Positions 23,387 to 33,704 of a stretch of 64,000 bases of DNA are shown here, one piece after another; position 1 is the stretch's first letter, and each line of letters starts with the position of its first letter. Source of the DNA: Microbacterium sp. MM2322 (GTDB lineage: Bacteria; Actinomycetota; Actinomycetes; Actinomycetales; Microbacteriaceae); assembly GCF_964186585.1 (NCBI RefSeq), contig NZ_OZ075067.1, positions 1,488,001 through 1,552,000 of the forward strand, given 5' to 3'. The notes below the pieces were generated by a model. That model made no database searches. It saw only the letters and a program-made list of their open reading frames with translations, and was not told the origin of the DNA. The translations under genes were made by a program, and so were the position numbers.

Positions 23387-25425
23387 CATTCCACTCCTCG
23401 GACACCGGTGTCCTCTGGCGCGGCGACGGGCAGACCGTCTCGATCGAAGCCTGGGGACGCGGGGTTCGCGTGCGCGCTGCGCTCGGGGCGATCGACGAGG
23501 CTCCCGGAGCTCTCGTGGATGTGCCCGACACTCGAGCCGACGTGTCCGTCGAGGGAGCCGTCGCGACTGTCGCGGCCGGCGGGGTCCGGGTAGTGGCCGA
23601 GGAGTCGGACTACAACGACTGGTCGGTCGGGTTCCACACGACGCGGCTCCGCCTGCAGGTTCAGGATGCCGACGGGCGCCTCCTGTTCGAGGAGATCACC
23701 GACGGTGGCGCCCTCAAGCTCAACGCGCGGGAGTTCCGTCCGACGGAGGGTGGCGATCACCGGTTGCGGCTGAGCCTGGCGACTCCCGCGGGCGAGCACC
23801 TCGTGGGCATGGGCCTCTACCAGCAGGATCTCGTCGACCTGAAGGGCACGGTCCTGGAGCTCGCGCACCGGAACTCGCAGACCTCCGTCCCTTTCGTCGT
23901 CTCCAGCGCCGGGTACGGATTCCTTTGGAATCTCCCTGCCATCGGACGCGCCGTGTTCGGCGCGAATCGGACCGAATGGGAGGCCGAAAGCGCCACCCAG
24001 TTCGACTGGTGGGTCTGCGCTGATCCGCGCCCCGCACAGATCGCGGCCGCCTACGCCGAGGCGACCGGTCACGCGCCGATGATGCCCGAGTACGGTCTCG
24101 GCTTCTGGCAGTGCAAGCTCCGGTACTCGACGCAGGAGGAGCTGCTGACCGTTGCGCGCGAGTATCGGCGCCGCGGCATCCCGATCGACGTCATCGTGGC
24201 CGACTTCTTCCACTGGCGATGGATGGGGGATTGGCGATTCGAGGCGGAGTTCTGGCCCGACCCTGCGGCGATGACCGCGGAGCTTCGCGAGCTCGGTATC
24301 GAGCTCATGGTGTCCGTCTGGCCGCAGGTCGTCCCGGAATCCGACAATTGGGAGGAGCTCCGCGACGGCAACATGCTCGTGCGAACCCGGCGGGGGATCG
24401 ACGTGCAGTACTACTTCGACGGCCAGTACACCCGCTTTCTCGACGTCACCGAGCCTCGCGCGCGCGACTTCCTCTGGCAGAAGCTCGCCGAGAACTACGG
24501 CGCGTACGGCATCACCGCGTTCTGGCTCGACGAGGCCGAGCCCGAGTACGGCGCGTACCACTTCGAGAACTACCGGCTGGCGGCCGGCCCGAGCGCCCAG
24601 GTCGCGAACCTGTATCCGCGCGAATTCACGCGGGCGATCGCCGACGGGCTCCGCGCCGACGGCAACGATCAGCCGGTCTCGCTCGTCCGTGCCGCGTGGG
24701 CAGGGTCGCAGCGTCACGGCGCACTCGTCTGGTCGGGCGACGTCCACTCCACTTTCGAGGATCTGCGGGCGCAGATCGCCGCGGGGGTCCACATGGGGGC
24801 CGCCGGCATCCCGTGGTTCACGACCGACATCGGAGGTTTCGCGGGCGGCGACATCCGCGAGCCCGCCTTCCACGAACTCCTCGTGCGGTGGTTCCAGTTC
24901 GGCACCTTCAGCCCGGTCATGCGCCTCCACGGCGACCGGGTGCCCGGCACGCCGATCGTCGATGCCCACGGCGTCACACGGGTCGGGACCGGAGCCGACA
25001 ACGAGGTGTGGAGTTTCGGGGAGGAGATGGAAGCGCTGCTCGTCGAATACATCCGGCTCCGCGAGGACCTCCGCGATTACACCCGCGAGGCGATGACCGA
25101 TGCGCACCGCAACGGCGCACCCGTCATGCGCGGGTTGTTCTTCGAGTTCCCCGAGGACGACCTTTCGTGGACCACCCCCGGCCAGTATCTGTTCGGTCCC
25201 GACATCCTCGTCGCCCCGGTCACCGATCCCGGCGCCACCCGATGGGACGTCTACCTGCCTGCGGGAGCGGAGTGGACCGACGCTCGGACGGGCGCGACCC
25301 ACAGCGGCGGACAGACGGTGACCGTCGATGCGCCGCTGGCTTCCATCCCGGTGTTCCACCGCGGCGAACGGGTCGGCGCTGCTCTGGCGCGACTCGCGAC
25401 CCTGCCCCACGTTTCCCAGCCCTGA
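23383..25425 (+). CDS. Glycoside hydrolase family 31 (alpha-xylosidase/alpha-glucosidase type)
   Basis: 680 aa. An N-terminal beta domain (residues ~1-210), then the GH31 barrel: [33 protein letters not shown], nucleophile Asp383 in [11 protein letters not shown], candidate acid/base Asp453 in [12 protein letters not shown], followed by [17 protein letters not shown]. The WLDEAEPE form resembles bacterial alpha-xylosidase branches more than maltases, but specificity cannot be settled by eye. No signal peptide; cytoplasmic. Overlaps the LacI stop and precedes GH51. Confidence 0.92.
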   Translation: MTFHSSDTGVLWRGDGQTVSIEAWGRGVRVRAALGAIDEAPGALVDVPDTRADVSVEGAVATVAAGGVRVVAEESDYNDWSVGFHTTRLRLQVQDADGRLLFEEITDGGALKLNAREFRPTEGGDHRLRLSLATPAGEHLVGMGLYQQDLVDLKGTVLELAHRNSQTSVPFVVSSAGYGFLWNLPAIGRAVFGANRTEWEAESATQFDWWVCADPRPAQIAAAYAEATGHAPMMPEYGLGFWQCKLRYSTQEELLTVAREYRRRGIPIDVIVADFFHWRWMGDWRFEAEFWPDPAAMTAELRELGIELMVSVWPQVVPESDNWEELRDGNMLVRTRRGIDVQYYFDGQYTRFLDVTEPRARDFLWQKLAENYGAYGITAFWLDEAEPEYGAYHFENYRLAAGPSAQVANLYPREFTRAIADGLRADGNDQPVSLVRAAWAGSQRHGALVWSGDVHSTFEDLRAQIAAGVHMGAAGIPWFTTDIGGFAGGDIREPAFHELLVRWFQFGTFSPVMRLHGDRVPGTPIVDAHGVTRVGTGADNEVWSFGEEMEALLVEYIRLREDLRDYTREAMTDAHRNGAPVMRGLFFEFPEDDLSWTTPGQYLFGPDILVAPVTDPGATRWDVYLPAGAEWTDARTGATHSGGQTVTVDAPLASIPVFHRGERVGAALARLATLPHVSQP

Positions 25426-25456
25426 CCCTCACCCCCACCTCGACGGAGAGCACCGC

Positions 25457-26926
25457 ATGAGCATCATCACCGCGACCAGCCGCGCCCATCGCATCGACCG
25501 CCGCATCTACGGACAGTTCGCCGAGCATCTCGGCCGCGGCATCTACGAAGGCCTGTGGGTCGGCGAGCAGGACGAGATCCCCCACAAGAACGGACTCCGC
25601 ACCGACGCGATCGCGGCGCTGCGCGAGATCAAGGTGCCGGTGGTGCGCTGGCCGGGCGGGTGCTTCGCCGACGAGTACCACTGGCTCGGCGGCGTCGGCC
25701 CGGCCGAGGACCGCCGAGCGATGGTCAACACGCACTGGGGCGGCGTCGTCGACCCGAACACCTTCGGCACGCACGAGTACTTCGAGCTCCTCCACCAGCT
25801 CGATGCAGAGGCGTACGTCAACGGCAACGTCGGCAGCGGCTCGGTCGCCGAGATGCAGGACTGGGTCGAGTACATGACCCTCGACAAGCACACTCCGATG
25901 GCGGAACTCCGCCGCGCGCACGGCCGTGAACAGCCGTGGAAGCTGCAGTTCTTCGGGGTCGGCAACGAGAGCTGGGGATGCGGCGGCAACATGCTCCCAC
26001 TCCACTACGCGAACCTGTACCGCCAGTACCAGACGTTCGTCCGGGACTACGGTGACAGCCACGTCGCGAAGGTCGCGTGCGGGGCGAACGCCGACGACTA
26101 CGAGTGGACCGACGTCCTCATGGCGCGTGCCGCCGGCCACATGGACGCGCTCAGCCTGCACTACTACACACTCCCGACGGGCGAGTGGGACGTGAAGGGC
26201 GCCGCTCTGTCGTTCGACGACGCCGCCTGGTACGACACGATCCACCGGACTCGGCAGATGGATACGCTGCTCCGCCGGCACGGCGAGATCATGGACCGGC
26301 ACGACCCCGCCCGTCGGGTGGGACTGTTCGTCGACGAGTGGGGCACCTGGTACGACGTCGAGCAGGGCACAAACCCCGGGTTCCTGTTCCAGCAGAACAC
26401 GATGCGCGACGCGATCGTCGCCGCCGTGAACTTCCACATCTTCCACCGCCACGCGGCACGCGTGCGGATGACGAACATCGCGCAGATGGTCAACGTGCTG
26501 CAGGCGATGCTCCTCACCGACGGGCCGCGGATGCTCAAGACTCCGACGTTCCACGCCTTCGGCATGTACGTCGATCACCAGGATGCGGACTTCGTCGAAA
26601 CCGTCGACGACGCCGGCCGGTCCGGGGGGCGCGGCGCAGCGCACCTCGATCACACGATCAGCATGAAGGACGACGTCTACACGGTGAGCGCCGTCAACTG
26701 GGACCTCGAGACCGAGGCTGAGCTCGTGCTCCGCCTTCCCGAGCGGGTCGCCGAGGTGGTGAGCGCCCGGATGCTGCATGCCGCGGCATCCGCCCACAAC
26801 ACGTTCGACGAACCGGATGCCGTGACCCCGGTCGACTTCACCGGCACCGTCGTGGAGGGGTCGGGCCTCCGGCTCGCACTGCCGCCGCGGAGCATCGTCA
26901 CGGTGCGCGTGCGAGCGGCCGGGTGA
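25457..26926 (+). CDS. Glycoside hydrolase family 51 alpha-L-arabinofuranosidase
   Basis: 489 aa. Intracellular GH51: [43 protein letters not shown], acid/base Glu171 in [13 protein letters not shown] and nucleophile Glu294 in [11 protein letters not shown], the latter at the same number as in Geobacillus AbfA. The C-terminal beta domain ends [13 protein letters not shown] 25457 is chosen because it is preceded by GGAGAG and matches the family N-terminus; upstream in-frame sequence lies inside GH31. It releases arabinofuranosyl residues from oligosaccharides. Its TGA overlaps the GTG of the GH127 gene. Confidence 0.95.
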   Translation: MSIITATSRAHRIDRRIYGQFAEHLGRGIYEGLWVGEQDEIPHKNGLRTDAIAALREIKVPVVRWPGGCFADEYHWLGGVGPAEDRRAMVNTHWGGVVDPNTFGTHEYFELLHQLDAEAYVNGNVGSGSVAEMQDWVEYMTLDKHTPMAELRRAHGREQPWKLQFFGVGNESWGCGGNMLPLHYANLYRQYQTFVRDYGDSHVAKVACGANADDYEWTDVLMARAAGHMDALSLHYYTLPTGEWDVKGAALSFDDAAWYDTIHRTRQMDTLLRRHGEIMDRHDPARRVGLFVDEWGTWYDVEQGTNPGFLFQQNTMRDAIVAAVNFHIFHRHAARVRMTNIAQMVNVLQAMLLTDGPRMLKTPTFHAFGMYVDHQDADFVETVDDAGRSGGRGAAHLDHTISMKDDVYTVSAVNWDLETEAELVLRLPERVAEVVSARMLHAAASAHNTFDEPDAVTPVDFTGTVVEGSGLRLALPPRSIVTVRVRAAG

Positions 26927-29190
26927 CGGAGGTCTCGCCGGCCCGGGGACCCGAGCCGATCGGTCTCGCCGACGTTGCGCTGACGGCGGGGCCGTTCGCG
27001 GCGGCCCAGCGGCGCGCCCTGCGGAGTGCGCTGGAACTGGGCCCCGACCGGCTGCTCGCTCCGTTCCGACGCGAGGCAGGTCTCGCAGCGGGAGCCGGGT
27101 ACGGCGGGTGGGAAGCGGACGGTCTCGACGGGCACACCCTCGGGCACGTCCTGAGCGCTCTCGCCGCCCACGCCGCGACGGGGTCGACTGACGCACGCGA
27201 GCGGATGGAACTGCTGATCGCCGCGCTGCGCGAGTGCCAACTCGCTCTCGGGACCGGATACATCGGGGGAGTGCCTAACGGAGTCGCGCTGTGGCAGGAG
27301 ATCGAGGCCGGTCGCATCGAGGCGCAGACCTTCGACCTCAACGGCCGATGGGTGCCGCTCTACAACCTCCACAAGGTCCTCACCGGCGTCGTCGATGCGG
27401 CGGTCTACGCCGGCTCACAGACGGGGCACGCGGTGGCGGCGGACTTCGTGAAGTGGTGGGTGGACACCTTCGCGTGGATCTCCGACGACCAGGTGGAGCG
27501 AGTGCTTCGGACGGAGTCGGGCGGGCTCGCGGCATCCTTCGGCCGCTGGGCGGAGTACGCGGGCGATGACGATGCCGCATCCCTGGGGTTCCGCCTCACG
27601 GGACGTTCGCTGTGGGAGCCGCTGGCTGCGGGTCGTGACGAGCTCGATGGCCTGCACGCGAACGCGCAGATTCCTCTCGTCGTCGGGTACGCCGTCCTCG
27701 CCCGACTCGGCGGTCGGCCCGAGATGGCCGCCGCCGCGAGGACGTTCTGGACCAGCGTCACGCGTCATCGGACGACGGCGATCGGCGGCAACAGCGTGCG
27801 CGAGCACTTCCCGCCGCGCGGCGACTGGTCGAGCATGTTCACGGCCAGGGAGGGTCCCGAAACGTGCAACACCGTCAACATGGTGGAGCTCGCGCGCGAG
27901 CTGTACCGCCTCGACGGCGGCCTCGAGTATCTGGCCTACATCGAACGCGCGCTGAGCGTGCACCTCTTGTCGGCGCAGCATCCCGATCACGGGGGGATCG
28001 TCTATTTCACGTCGCACCGGCCGGGCCATCACCGCGTCTACTCTCGGCGCGAGACGGGCTTCTGGTGCTGCATGGGCACGGGGCTCGAAGCGCCGGCGAG
28101 GTTCGCCGCATCGGCGTTCTCATCGGCACCCGACCGCCTCGACGTGAATCTCCTCGTCGGCGCTCGGGCGCGGTGGGACGACGTGGTCGTCGACACCGTG
28201 ACGGAGCGGCCGTTCGGCGACGACGCGGCGGTCCACCTCGCGGTGCCGACACCCCGGCGGTTCCTTCTCCGAGTTCGTGTGCCGGACGGCGTGCGCCAGG
28301 ACGCGGCGGTCGCCCGTGTCGACGGCGAGGCGATCCGCCCCTCCGCCGGGTGGTTCGAGATCGACCGCGAGTGGGCGGGACGGACCACGGTGCACCTCGA
28401 GTTGCCGCCGGTCCTCCGGACGGAGCGGGCTCCCGACGGTTCCGGCTGGGCCTGGATCGTCGACGGACCGCGCGTGCTCGCGGAACGCCTCGCCGAACCC
28501 GTGGTGGACCCGTTCGCCTCGGACGCGCGCATGGGCCACATCGCGCGCGGAGACCTGCTCCCGCTGGCATCCGCGCCGATCCTCACGCCGGGCGACATCC
28601 TCGCTGCCGAGCGCGAGGGACGCACCCTCACCCTCCCCGCCACGCCGGTGCGGCGCGAGGTCGTGCTCGAGCCGTTCGCAGCGCTGCACGACGACCGCTA
28701 CACCCTGTCGTTCCCCTTTGCCGACGACGCGGATGTCGCCCGTCGCCGGTCCGAGCTCGCCGAAGAGGACGCCCGAGCCGACGCCGTCGATGCACGCACT
28801 ATGGACGTCCTGACCTTCGGCCAGCAGCAGCCCGAGTCGGATCACGCTCTCACCCTCGTGGATTCCGAGTCCGGCTACGACGACGGCGTCCACTGGCGTC
28901 GGTTCCGCGCGCCCGCGCGGTTCGTCCTGCAGGACTGGGGTGCCTCGGCATCCGTGCTGCGGGTGAGCTGGCTCGCCGACTCCGCGACGCGGCATCTGAC
29001 GATCCGTGTCGCGGACGCGGTCGTCGAAGACCGCGCGGTCAAGCCGGGCGACGCCGAAGAACCCACGGTCGACGTCGACCTCTCGGACCTCGCCGACGGG
29101 CGGACGGAGTGGGTCGTCACCGTCGGTGGAGGTGCCGAGGGAACCCCGCGTCTCACCGAGACGAGGCTCATGAGCGCGCCGATCGGCTGA
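26923..29190 (+). CDS. Glycoside hydrolase family 127 beta-L-arabinofuranosidase
   Basis: 755 aa. Family features: [23 protein letters not shown] near the N-terminus, [17 protein letters not shown], then the catalytic zinc-thiolate set. Compared with Bifidobacterium HypBA1 (E322, E338, C340, C417, C418), the equivalents here appear to be Glu294, Glu313, Cys315, Cys382 and Cys383 ([14 protein letters not shown]). Known members cleave beta-L-arabinofuranosides of plant hydroxyproline-rich glycoproteins. No signal peptide. Last gene of the LacI operon; a hairpin covers its stop codon. Confidence 0.92.
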   Translation: MTEVSPARGPEPIGLADVALTAGPFAAAQRRALRSALELGPDRLLAPFRREAGLAAGAGYGGWEADGLDGHTLGHVLSALAAHAATGSTDARERMELLIAALRECQLALGTGYIGGVPNGVALWQEIEAGRIEAQTFDLNGRWVPLYNLHKVLTGVVDAAVYAGSQTGHAVAADFVKWWVDTFAWISDDQVERVLRTESGGLAASFGRWAEYAGDDDAASLGFRLTGRSLWEPLAAGRDELDGLHANAQIPLVVGYAVLARLGGRPEMAAAARTFWTSVTRHRTTAIGGNSVREHFPPRGDWSSMFTAREGPETCNTVNMVELARELYRLDGGLEYLAYIERALSVHLLSAQHPDHGGIVYFTSHRPGHHRVYSRRETGFWCCMGTGLEAPARFAASAFSSAPDRLDVNLLVGARARWDDVVVDTVTERPFGDDAAVHLAVPTPRRFLLRVRVPDGVRQDAAVARVDGEAIRPSAGWFEIDREWAGRTTVHLELPPVLRTERAPDGSGWAWIVDGPRVLAERLAEPVVDPFASDARMGHIARGDLLPLASAPILTPGDILAAEREGRTLTLPATPVRREVVLEPFAALHDDRYTLSFPFADDADVARRRSELAEEDARADAVDARTMDVLTFGQQQPESDHALTLVDSESGYDDGVHWRRFRAPARFVLQDWGASASVLRVSWLADSATRHLTIRVADAVVEDRAVKPGDAEEPTVDVDLSDLADGRTEWVVTVGGGAEGTPRLTETRLMSAPIG

Positions 29191-29213
29191 GCCCCCGGCT
29201 CCCGGCTCAGCCG
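29184..29213. terminator. Bidirectional terminator between GH127 and GH27
   Basis: A 10-bp perfect stem, 29184-29193 with 29204-29213, around a 10-nt loop. The arms include the stop codons of both convergent genes, so one hairpin can end both operons. Confidence 0.65.
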
Positions 29214-30517
29214 TCGTACCGCCAGAACGCACACGCGTGCGCGGCGAGAGCGAGATCGATCGCGCCGGAGTCGGGTGCGACCCCGCGGACGGTTGCGGAG
29301 CCCGTGCGTCCCGCGCGGATCTCCACCGGCTCACCCGTCCAGACGTCGACGACGTACCCCGGCGCGGCTCCCAGGCCGAGATCGCGGGCGTCGAGTGTCG
29401 TCGTGAGTGGCGCGTCAGTGGTGTTGACCGCAGCGACCCAGGTGGTGCCGTCTCCGACGGCGCGCCACAGCACCAGGCCGGACTCGCGGCGGATCTCGCC
29501 GCTCCTTTCGGCGCGCGTCAGCAGGTTGGCGAGTGCCGGGTTCTGCAGGAGCGCGATCGTGTCAGGGTTCGTCGAGGGCAGGTCACCACCGAACATGAGC
29601 GGTGACCGGGCGATCGTCCACAGCGTGAGAAGGCTCCGTCGCTCGTCGGGTGTGAGCAGGTCATCGCGCGGTTCGCCCCGTTCGCCACGGATTCCGATGT
29701 GACCGAGCGGCAGCATGTCGGCATCCGGCCACGCCCCCGCCCGCGCATACGGTGCCCATCGCGCCATCCGGCCCAGGTTGTCGGCCACATCCTCCCACCG
29801 GTCCCAGACGTCGTCGCAGATCCGCCACATGCTCGAATGGTCCGCGAGGTGATCGAGGTGGGCAGCCGACAGATCACGACCGGGGGAGAGGCTGAGGACG
29901 ATCTCGCGGCTCACTGCGGCGACGGCGTCGCTGTAGGCCGTGATGTCGCGCTCCTGATACGGCCAAAGCATGTCGTCGGCCTTGATGAGGTCGACGCCCC
30001 ATGAGTCATAGAGCTCGACCGTCGACCGGTAGTACGCCCCGGCATCCGGGTGCGCGTGATCGATACCGACGAAGTGCGGGTTCCACTCGCAGTCGTTCGC
30101 AGGATCGGCCAGGTCGGCGAGCGGCGTCGACGTGCCGAGCAGCAGCATCCCCTCCGCAAGGGCGCGACGGGGGATGCCGCGCATGACATGCAGACCGAAC
30201 TTCAACCCGAGTGCGTGGATCTGATCGGCCAGGGGGCGAAAGCCTGCGCCGCCCGCCGCCGACGGGAAACGCACCGGGTCGGGGAGGAGCCGCCCATGCT
30301 CGTCAAGATGCAACCGCGCGTCGTCGTTGTATCCGTGCGCGCGGGCGTCGGGATCGGCCCAGTCCGCGTCGACGACGATCGTGTCCCAGCCGGCGTCCCG
30401 CAGATGCTCCGCCATGAAACGCGCGTTGGCGAGGACCTCGGCTTCGGTCACCGTGGTGCCGAAACAGTCCCAGCTGTTCCAGCCCATCGGCGGGGTCTGC
30501 GGGCGTGCGAGAACCAT
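29207..30517 (-). CDS. Glycoside hydrolase family 27 (alpha-galactosidase or beta-L-arabinopyranosidase)
   Basis: 436 aa. GH27 signs: PPMGWNSWDCFGT, VDADW, GLKFGLHVMRGIPRRA, nucleophile Asp181 in DLIKADDM (family K-x-D) and acid/base Asp236 in WRICDDVWD (R-x-x-x-D). A C-terminal beta domain ends AHACAFWRYDG. GH27 includes alpha-galactosidases and beta-L-arabinopyranosidases; given the arabinosidase neighbours, both are plausible. No signal peptide. Last gene of the minus-strand operon SBP-permease-permease-ROK-GH27, 19 nt after the ROK gene. Confidence 0.92.
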   Translation of the reverse strand: MVLARPQTPPMGWNSWDCFGTTVTEAEVLANARFMAEHLRDAGWDTIVVDADWADPDARAHGYNDDARLHLDEHGRLLPDPVRFPSAAGGAGFRPLADQIHALGLKFGLHVMRGIPRRALAEGMLLLGTSTPLADLADPANDCEWNPHFVGIDHAHPDAGAYYRSTVELYDSWGVDLIKADDMLWPYQERDITAYSDAVAAVSREIVLSLSPGRDLSAAHLDHLADHSSMWRICDDVWDRWEDVADNLGRMARWAPYARAGAWPDADMLPLGHIGIRGERGEPRDDLLTPDERRSLLTLWTIARSPLMFGGDLPSTNPDTIALLQNPALANLLTRAERSGEIRRESGLVLWRAVGDGTTWVAAVNTTDAPLTTTLDARDLGLGAAPGYVVDVWTGEPVEIRAGRTGSATVRGVAPDSGAIDLALAAHACAFWRYDG

Positions 30518-30536
30518 GGGGCTCCTGTCGTGGTCG

Positions 30537-31820
30537 TCAGCCCGCGATGGGCTGAGGGGCGGAAGTGGATGCCGCCGGTGCAGCGACCGGCAGCGCAGGA
30601 ATCGGATCGGTGCGGGGTCTGTTCCGTCGAGCGAGAGCCCGGGAGTCGAGGTGGTTCTCGAACGCGAGCACGGCCATCCCCGTTGCGACGCTGTTCACGC
30701 GGACCGGTGACACCCCGAGATCGAGGCGCGCGGCGGTCAGCTCCGGAGCGCGCTCCGCGAGGGCCGCTCGCGCCGCCGGCAGCAGGGCATCGCCGAGTGC
30801 CCATGCCGTCCAGCCCGTCAGAGTCAGCACCTCGGGATTCAGCACGGCGACGATGTCGGAGAGCGCGATACCGAGGTACCGCGCCGTCCGGGCGAGTGTT
30901 TCCGCCACGGCGGGGTCCCCGACGGCGTCGCGGAGGCCCTGCACGAACTCCCGCTGGTGCAGCTGCAACAGGGCGTGTTCGGGATCCACGTCCCCGAGGG
31001 TATGACGGATGCCGGGCACCCCGACGTACGCCTCGACGCACCCCTGACGGCCACAGCGACAGGCCCGCCCGTCGAGCTCGAGGACGGTGTGGCCCCACTC
31101 GCCCGCACTGCGGGTCGCGCCTCGCAGCACGCGTCCCTCGACGATGATGCCGGCGCCCACGCCCGTTCCGAGGTTCACGACGACCGCCGTCGAACGTCCG
31201 CGCGCGGCACCGAACCAGATCTCGGAGTGCCCGACGGCCTGCAGCGGGTTCGCCGTGACGAGGGGGTCGGGAAGGAGCGGACGCACCCGATCCTCGAGTT
31301 CGCGGATGTGCGCAGCCCACTCCGGCGTCGAAGCGGCCCCCCTCAGATCGGTCGAGACGAGTCCGGGGAGGCCGAGCCCCGCACCGAGCAGGTCGCTCGC
31401 GGGGCGCCCGCCGCGTTCGATCGCCTGTGCGACGGCGCTGAGCAGCGCCTCGGCGATGCGGTCGATGGACTGCCATTCCTCGTCGACGTCGACGTTGGCC
31501 GCCCCGATCTCGGTGATGGCCGCGTCGAAGACGACAGCGCGGATGTAGGTCTCGGCGACGTCGATTCCGAGGAAGGAGCCGCCCCGGCCATCGATGCGGA
31601 GCACCGTCGTCGGCCGCCCGGAGCCGGCGTTGTCGGTCCCGGCATCCGTGATCAGTCCTGCCTCCCGCAATTCCGCGACGAGGTTCGACACGGTCGCCGC
31701 GCTCAGCCCGGTCGCCTGCGCCAACTCGGTGCGCGTGGCGGTGCCGCCGACCACGAGGGCGCGGACGATCTCACGGCGCGAGGCGTCGCGGATCTCACTC
31801 GAAGATCGTGTGCGATTCAT
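30537..31820 (-). CDS. ROK family transcriptional regulator (first copy)
   Basis: 427 aa from ATG 31820. N-terminal winged helix (IVRALVVGGTATRTELAQATGLSAATVSNLVAELREAGLI), then a ROK domain with FLGIDVAETYIRAVVFD, VVVNLGTGVGAGI and zinc cysteines CRCGRQGCVEAYVG. It has a long Ala/Pro-rich C-terminal tail. Such proteins are usually sugar-responsive repressors. Encoded within the ABC operon, 31 nt after the second permease. Clearly paralogous to the ROK protein at 35.1-36.4 kb; the two share long identical stretches around the zinc motif. Confidence 0.92.
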   Translation of the reverse strand: MNRTRSSSEIRDASRREIVRALVVGGTATRTELAQATGLSAATVSNLVAELREAGLITDAGTDNAGSGRPTTVLRIDGRGGSFLGIDVAETYIRAVVFDAAITEIGAANVDVDEEWQSIDRIAEALLSAVAQAIERGGRPASDLLGAGLGLPGLVSTDLRGAASTPEWAAHIRELEDRVRPLLPDPLVTANPLQAVGHSEIWFGAARGRSTAVVVNLGTGVGAGIIVEGRVLRGATRSAGEWGHTVLELDGRACRCGRQGCVEAYVGVPGIRHTLGDVDPEHALLQLHQREFVQGLRDAVGDPAVAETLARTARYLGIALSDIVAVLNPEVLTLTGWTAWALGDALLPAARAALAERAPELTAARLDLGVSPVRVNSVATGMAVLAFENHLDSRALARRNRPRTDPIPALPVAAPAASTSAPQPIAG

Positions 31821-31851
31821 GAGAGTCGTCGGTCGTCGAGCCGAACGAGGC

Positions 31852-32700
31852 TCAGGACCCCCCGAGACCTGTCTCCGCCACACCGCGCAGCAGCCAGCGC
31901 TGCAGCAGGATGAAGACGAGCAGGACCGGGATCGAAGCGAGGAAGCCAGCGGCGAACAGCCCGGTGTAGTCGAAGGTCTGCGCCGTGATGAACGACGACA
32001 GGTACACCTGGACCGTCAGAGCACCGAACCCCGTGCCGGCCACGACGAGGGGCCAGAGGAACGCATTCCACGCACCGAGAAACCCGAGCACCGTCAACGC
32101 TGCCGCGAAGGCGAGCGAGTTGGGGAGGACGACGCGCACGAAGGTGCCGATGTACCCGAGTCCATCGAGCTTGCCGGCTTCTTCCAGCTCCTTGGGGAAA
32201 GAGATGAAGAACTGCCGGAAGAGGAACACGTTGAACGCCGTGAAGAGCGTCGGGATGACGATGCCCTGCAGGCTTTCGGTCCAGCCCAGCCACGACACGA
32301 TGAGGTAGTTCGGCAGGAACGTGGTCGCGCTCGGGATGAGCAGCATCGTCACAGTCAAGCCGAGGAGCGGCTTCGACGCGCGGTTCGGGATGCGGGCGAG
32401 CCCGTAGCCGGCGAGGGCGCCGATGATGATCTGGCCGACGGTCATCGACACGGCCATGATCGCCGAGGTGACGAGCGACTGTCCGAAGCGCTCATCGGCG
32501 AAGATCTCCGCGAACTTGCCCCAGTTGGGGTTGGACGGCCACCACACGAAGGTCTTCGAGGTGACGTCCTCCGGCTGCGAGACCGCCGTCTTGACCATCA
32601 CGTACAGCGGCAGGAGGAAGAGGAGCGCGAGCACCACGAGCACCGCGTATCGGAACGTCAGTTCGACGCGCTTGCGGACGGGGTTTCCGACGACACTCAT
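31852..32700 (-). CDS. Carbohydrate ABC transporter permease, MalG/CUT1 type
   Basis: 282 aa, six probable membrane helices. The EAA loop is EEAGKLDGLGYIGTFVRVVLPNSLAF, which contacts the ATPase. N-terminal YAVLVVLALLFLLPLYVMVKTAVS is the usual first helix of MalG-like proteins. Its ATG overlaps the stop of the preceding permease by 4 nt. The ATPase is not in the locus and is presumably a shared MsiK-like protein. Confidence 0.93.
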   Translation of the reverse strand: MSVVGNPVRKRVELTFRYAVLVVLALLFLLPLYVMVKTAVSQPEDVTSKTFVWWPSNPNWGKFAEIFADERFGQSLVTSAIMAVSMTVGQIIIGALAGYGLARIPNRASKPLLGLTVTMLLIPSATTFLPNYLIVSWLGWTESLQGIVIPTLFTAFNVFLFRQFFISFPKELEEAGKLDGLGYIGTFVRVVLPNSLAFAAALTVLGFLGAWNAFLWPLVVAGTGFGALTVQVYLSSFITAQTFDYTGLFAAGFLASIPVLLVFILLQRWLLRGVAETGLGGS

Positions 32701-33704
32701 GAGGCACGTCCCTTCCGGGCACCGCGACGCGGCACCTTCGTCTCGTCAGCGGCACCGAATCCGAAGAAGCGCGATTGCAGCAGGGCGACGAGCACGACGA
32801 TCGCCGTGACGACGAACGCACCTGCGGAGCCCTTGCCGTAGTCGAGTTGCTGGAACGAGAGGTTGTAGATGTACAGCAGTGGCGGGCGGACCGAGGGAAT
32901 CGTTCGCACGAGGTTGTAGAACTCGTCGAACGCCTGGAAGGCGGCCACCAGCAGGAGGAGCATCACGGCCGCCGTCGTGGGACGGAGCTGGGGCCAGGTG
33001 ATCGCGAAGAATCGGCGGGGTCCTCGTGACAATCCGTCGATCGCAGCCGCTTCGTACAGGGTCTCGGGGATCCGCTGGAGGCCGGCGATGAACAGCAGCA
33101 TGTAGAACCCGACCTGCAGCCACAGGCGGACGCTCACGATGACCACCCAGTAGTACGGCGACTGCGTCAGCCAGGCATCCACCGTCGGCAGCCCGAGGGA
33201 GGAGAGCACCGAGTTGGCGACGGAGGAGGTCGACCCACTGAAGATGCCGAGCTTCCAGATCAAGGACGCGATGACGTACGAGAATGCCGTCGGCAGGAAG
33301 AAGACCGACCGGAAGAAGGCGCGGGCGACGGGGAGATTCGCCACGAGCATCGCCAGGGCCAGCGAAACCACGAGGGTGGTCGGCACCACGAGGACCGCGA
33401 ACACGGTGAACGACAGGAGCGACGACAAGAAGCTCGGGTCGGTCAGCAGCGAGACGTAGTTGTCGAATCCGACGAAGTCGGTCGGCGTGATGGTCGCGAC
33501 GGCGCGGGTGAAGCTGAGGTAGAAGCCCCAGAACAGCGCGATGATGCTGAAGATCAGCAGGCCGATGAAGAACGGGCTGACGAAGAGCCAGAAGGCAGTC
33601 CGAGTGCCCCGGATCGGACGCTTGCGTCGCGGCACGGACGGCGGGGGAGTGGGCCGGTGGCCCGGGTCTGAGACCCGAGCCACCGGTGTGTTGAGCTGAG
33701 TCAC
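32697..33704 (-). CDS. Carbohydrate ABC transporter permease, MalF/CUT1 type
   Basis: 335 aa, N-terminal polar segment then about six helices: TAFWLFVSPFFIGLLIFSIIALFWGFYLSF, ARAFFRSVFFLPTAFSYVIASLIWKL, and the EAA loop LYEAAAIDGLSRGPRRFFAITWPQLRPTTA. It pairs with the MalG-type permease. Start and stop overlap the neighbouring genes by 4 nt on both sides, showing one operon. Confidence 0.93.
   Translation of the reverse strand: MTQLNTPVARVSDPGHRPTPPPSVPRRKRPIRGTRTAFWLFVSPFFIGLLIFSIIALFWGFYLSFTRAVATITPTDFVGFDNYVSLLTDPSFLSSLLSFTVFAVLVVPTTLVVSLALAMLVANLPVARAFFRSVFFLPTAFSYVIASLIWKLGIFSGSTSSVANSVLSSLGLPTVDAWLTQSPYYWVVIVSVRLWLQVGFYMLLFIAGLQRIPETLYEAAAIDGLSRGPRRFFAITWPQLRPTTAAVMLLLLVAAFQAFDEFYNLVRTIPSVRPPLLYIYNLSFQQLDYGKGSAGAFVVTAIVVLVALLQSRFFGFGAADETKVPRRGARKGRAS

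Noticed and set aside
23383..25425. Large frames on both strands overlapping the GH31 gene
   Set aside because: They are Arg- and Pro-rich shadows; the GH31 frame alone has the catalytic motifs.
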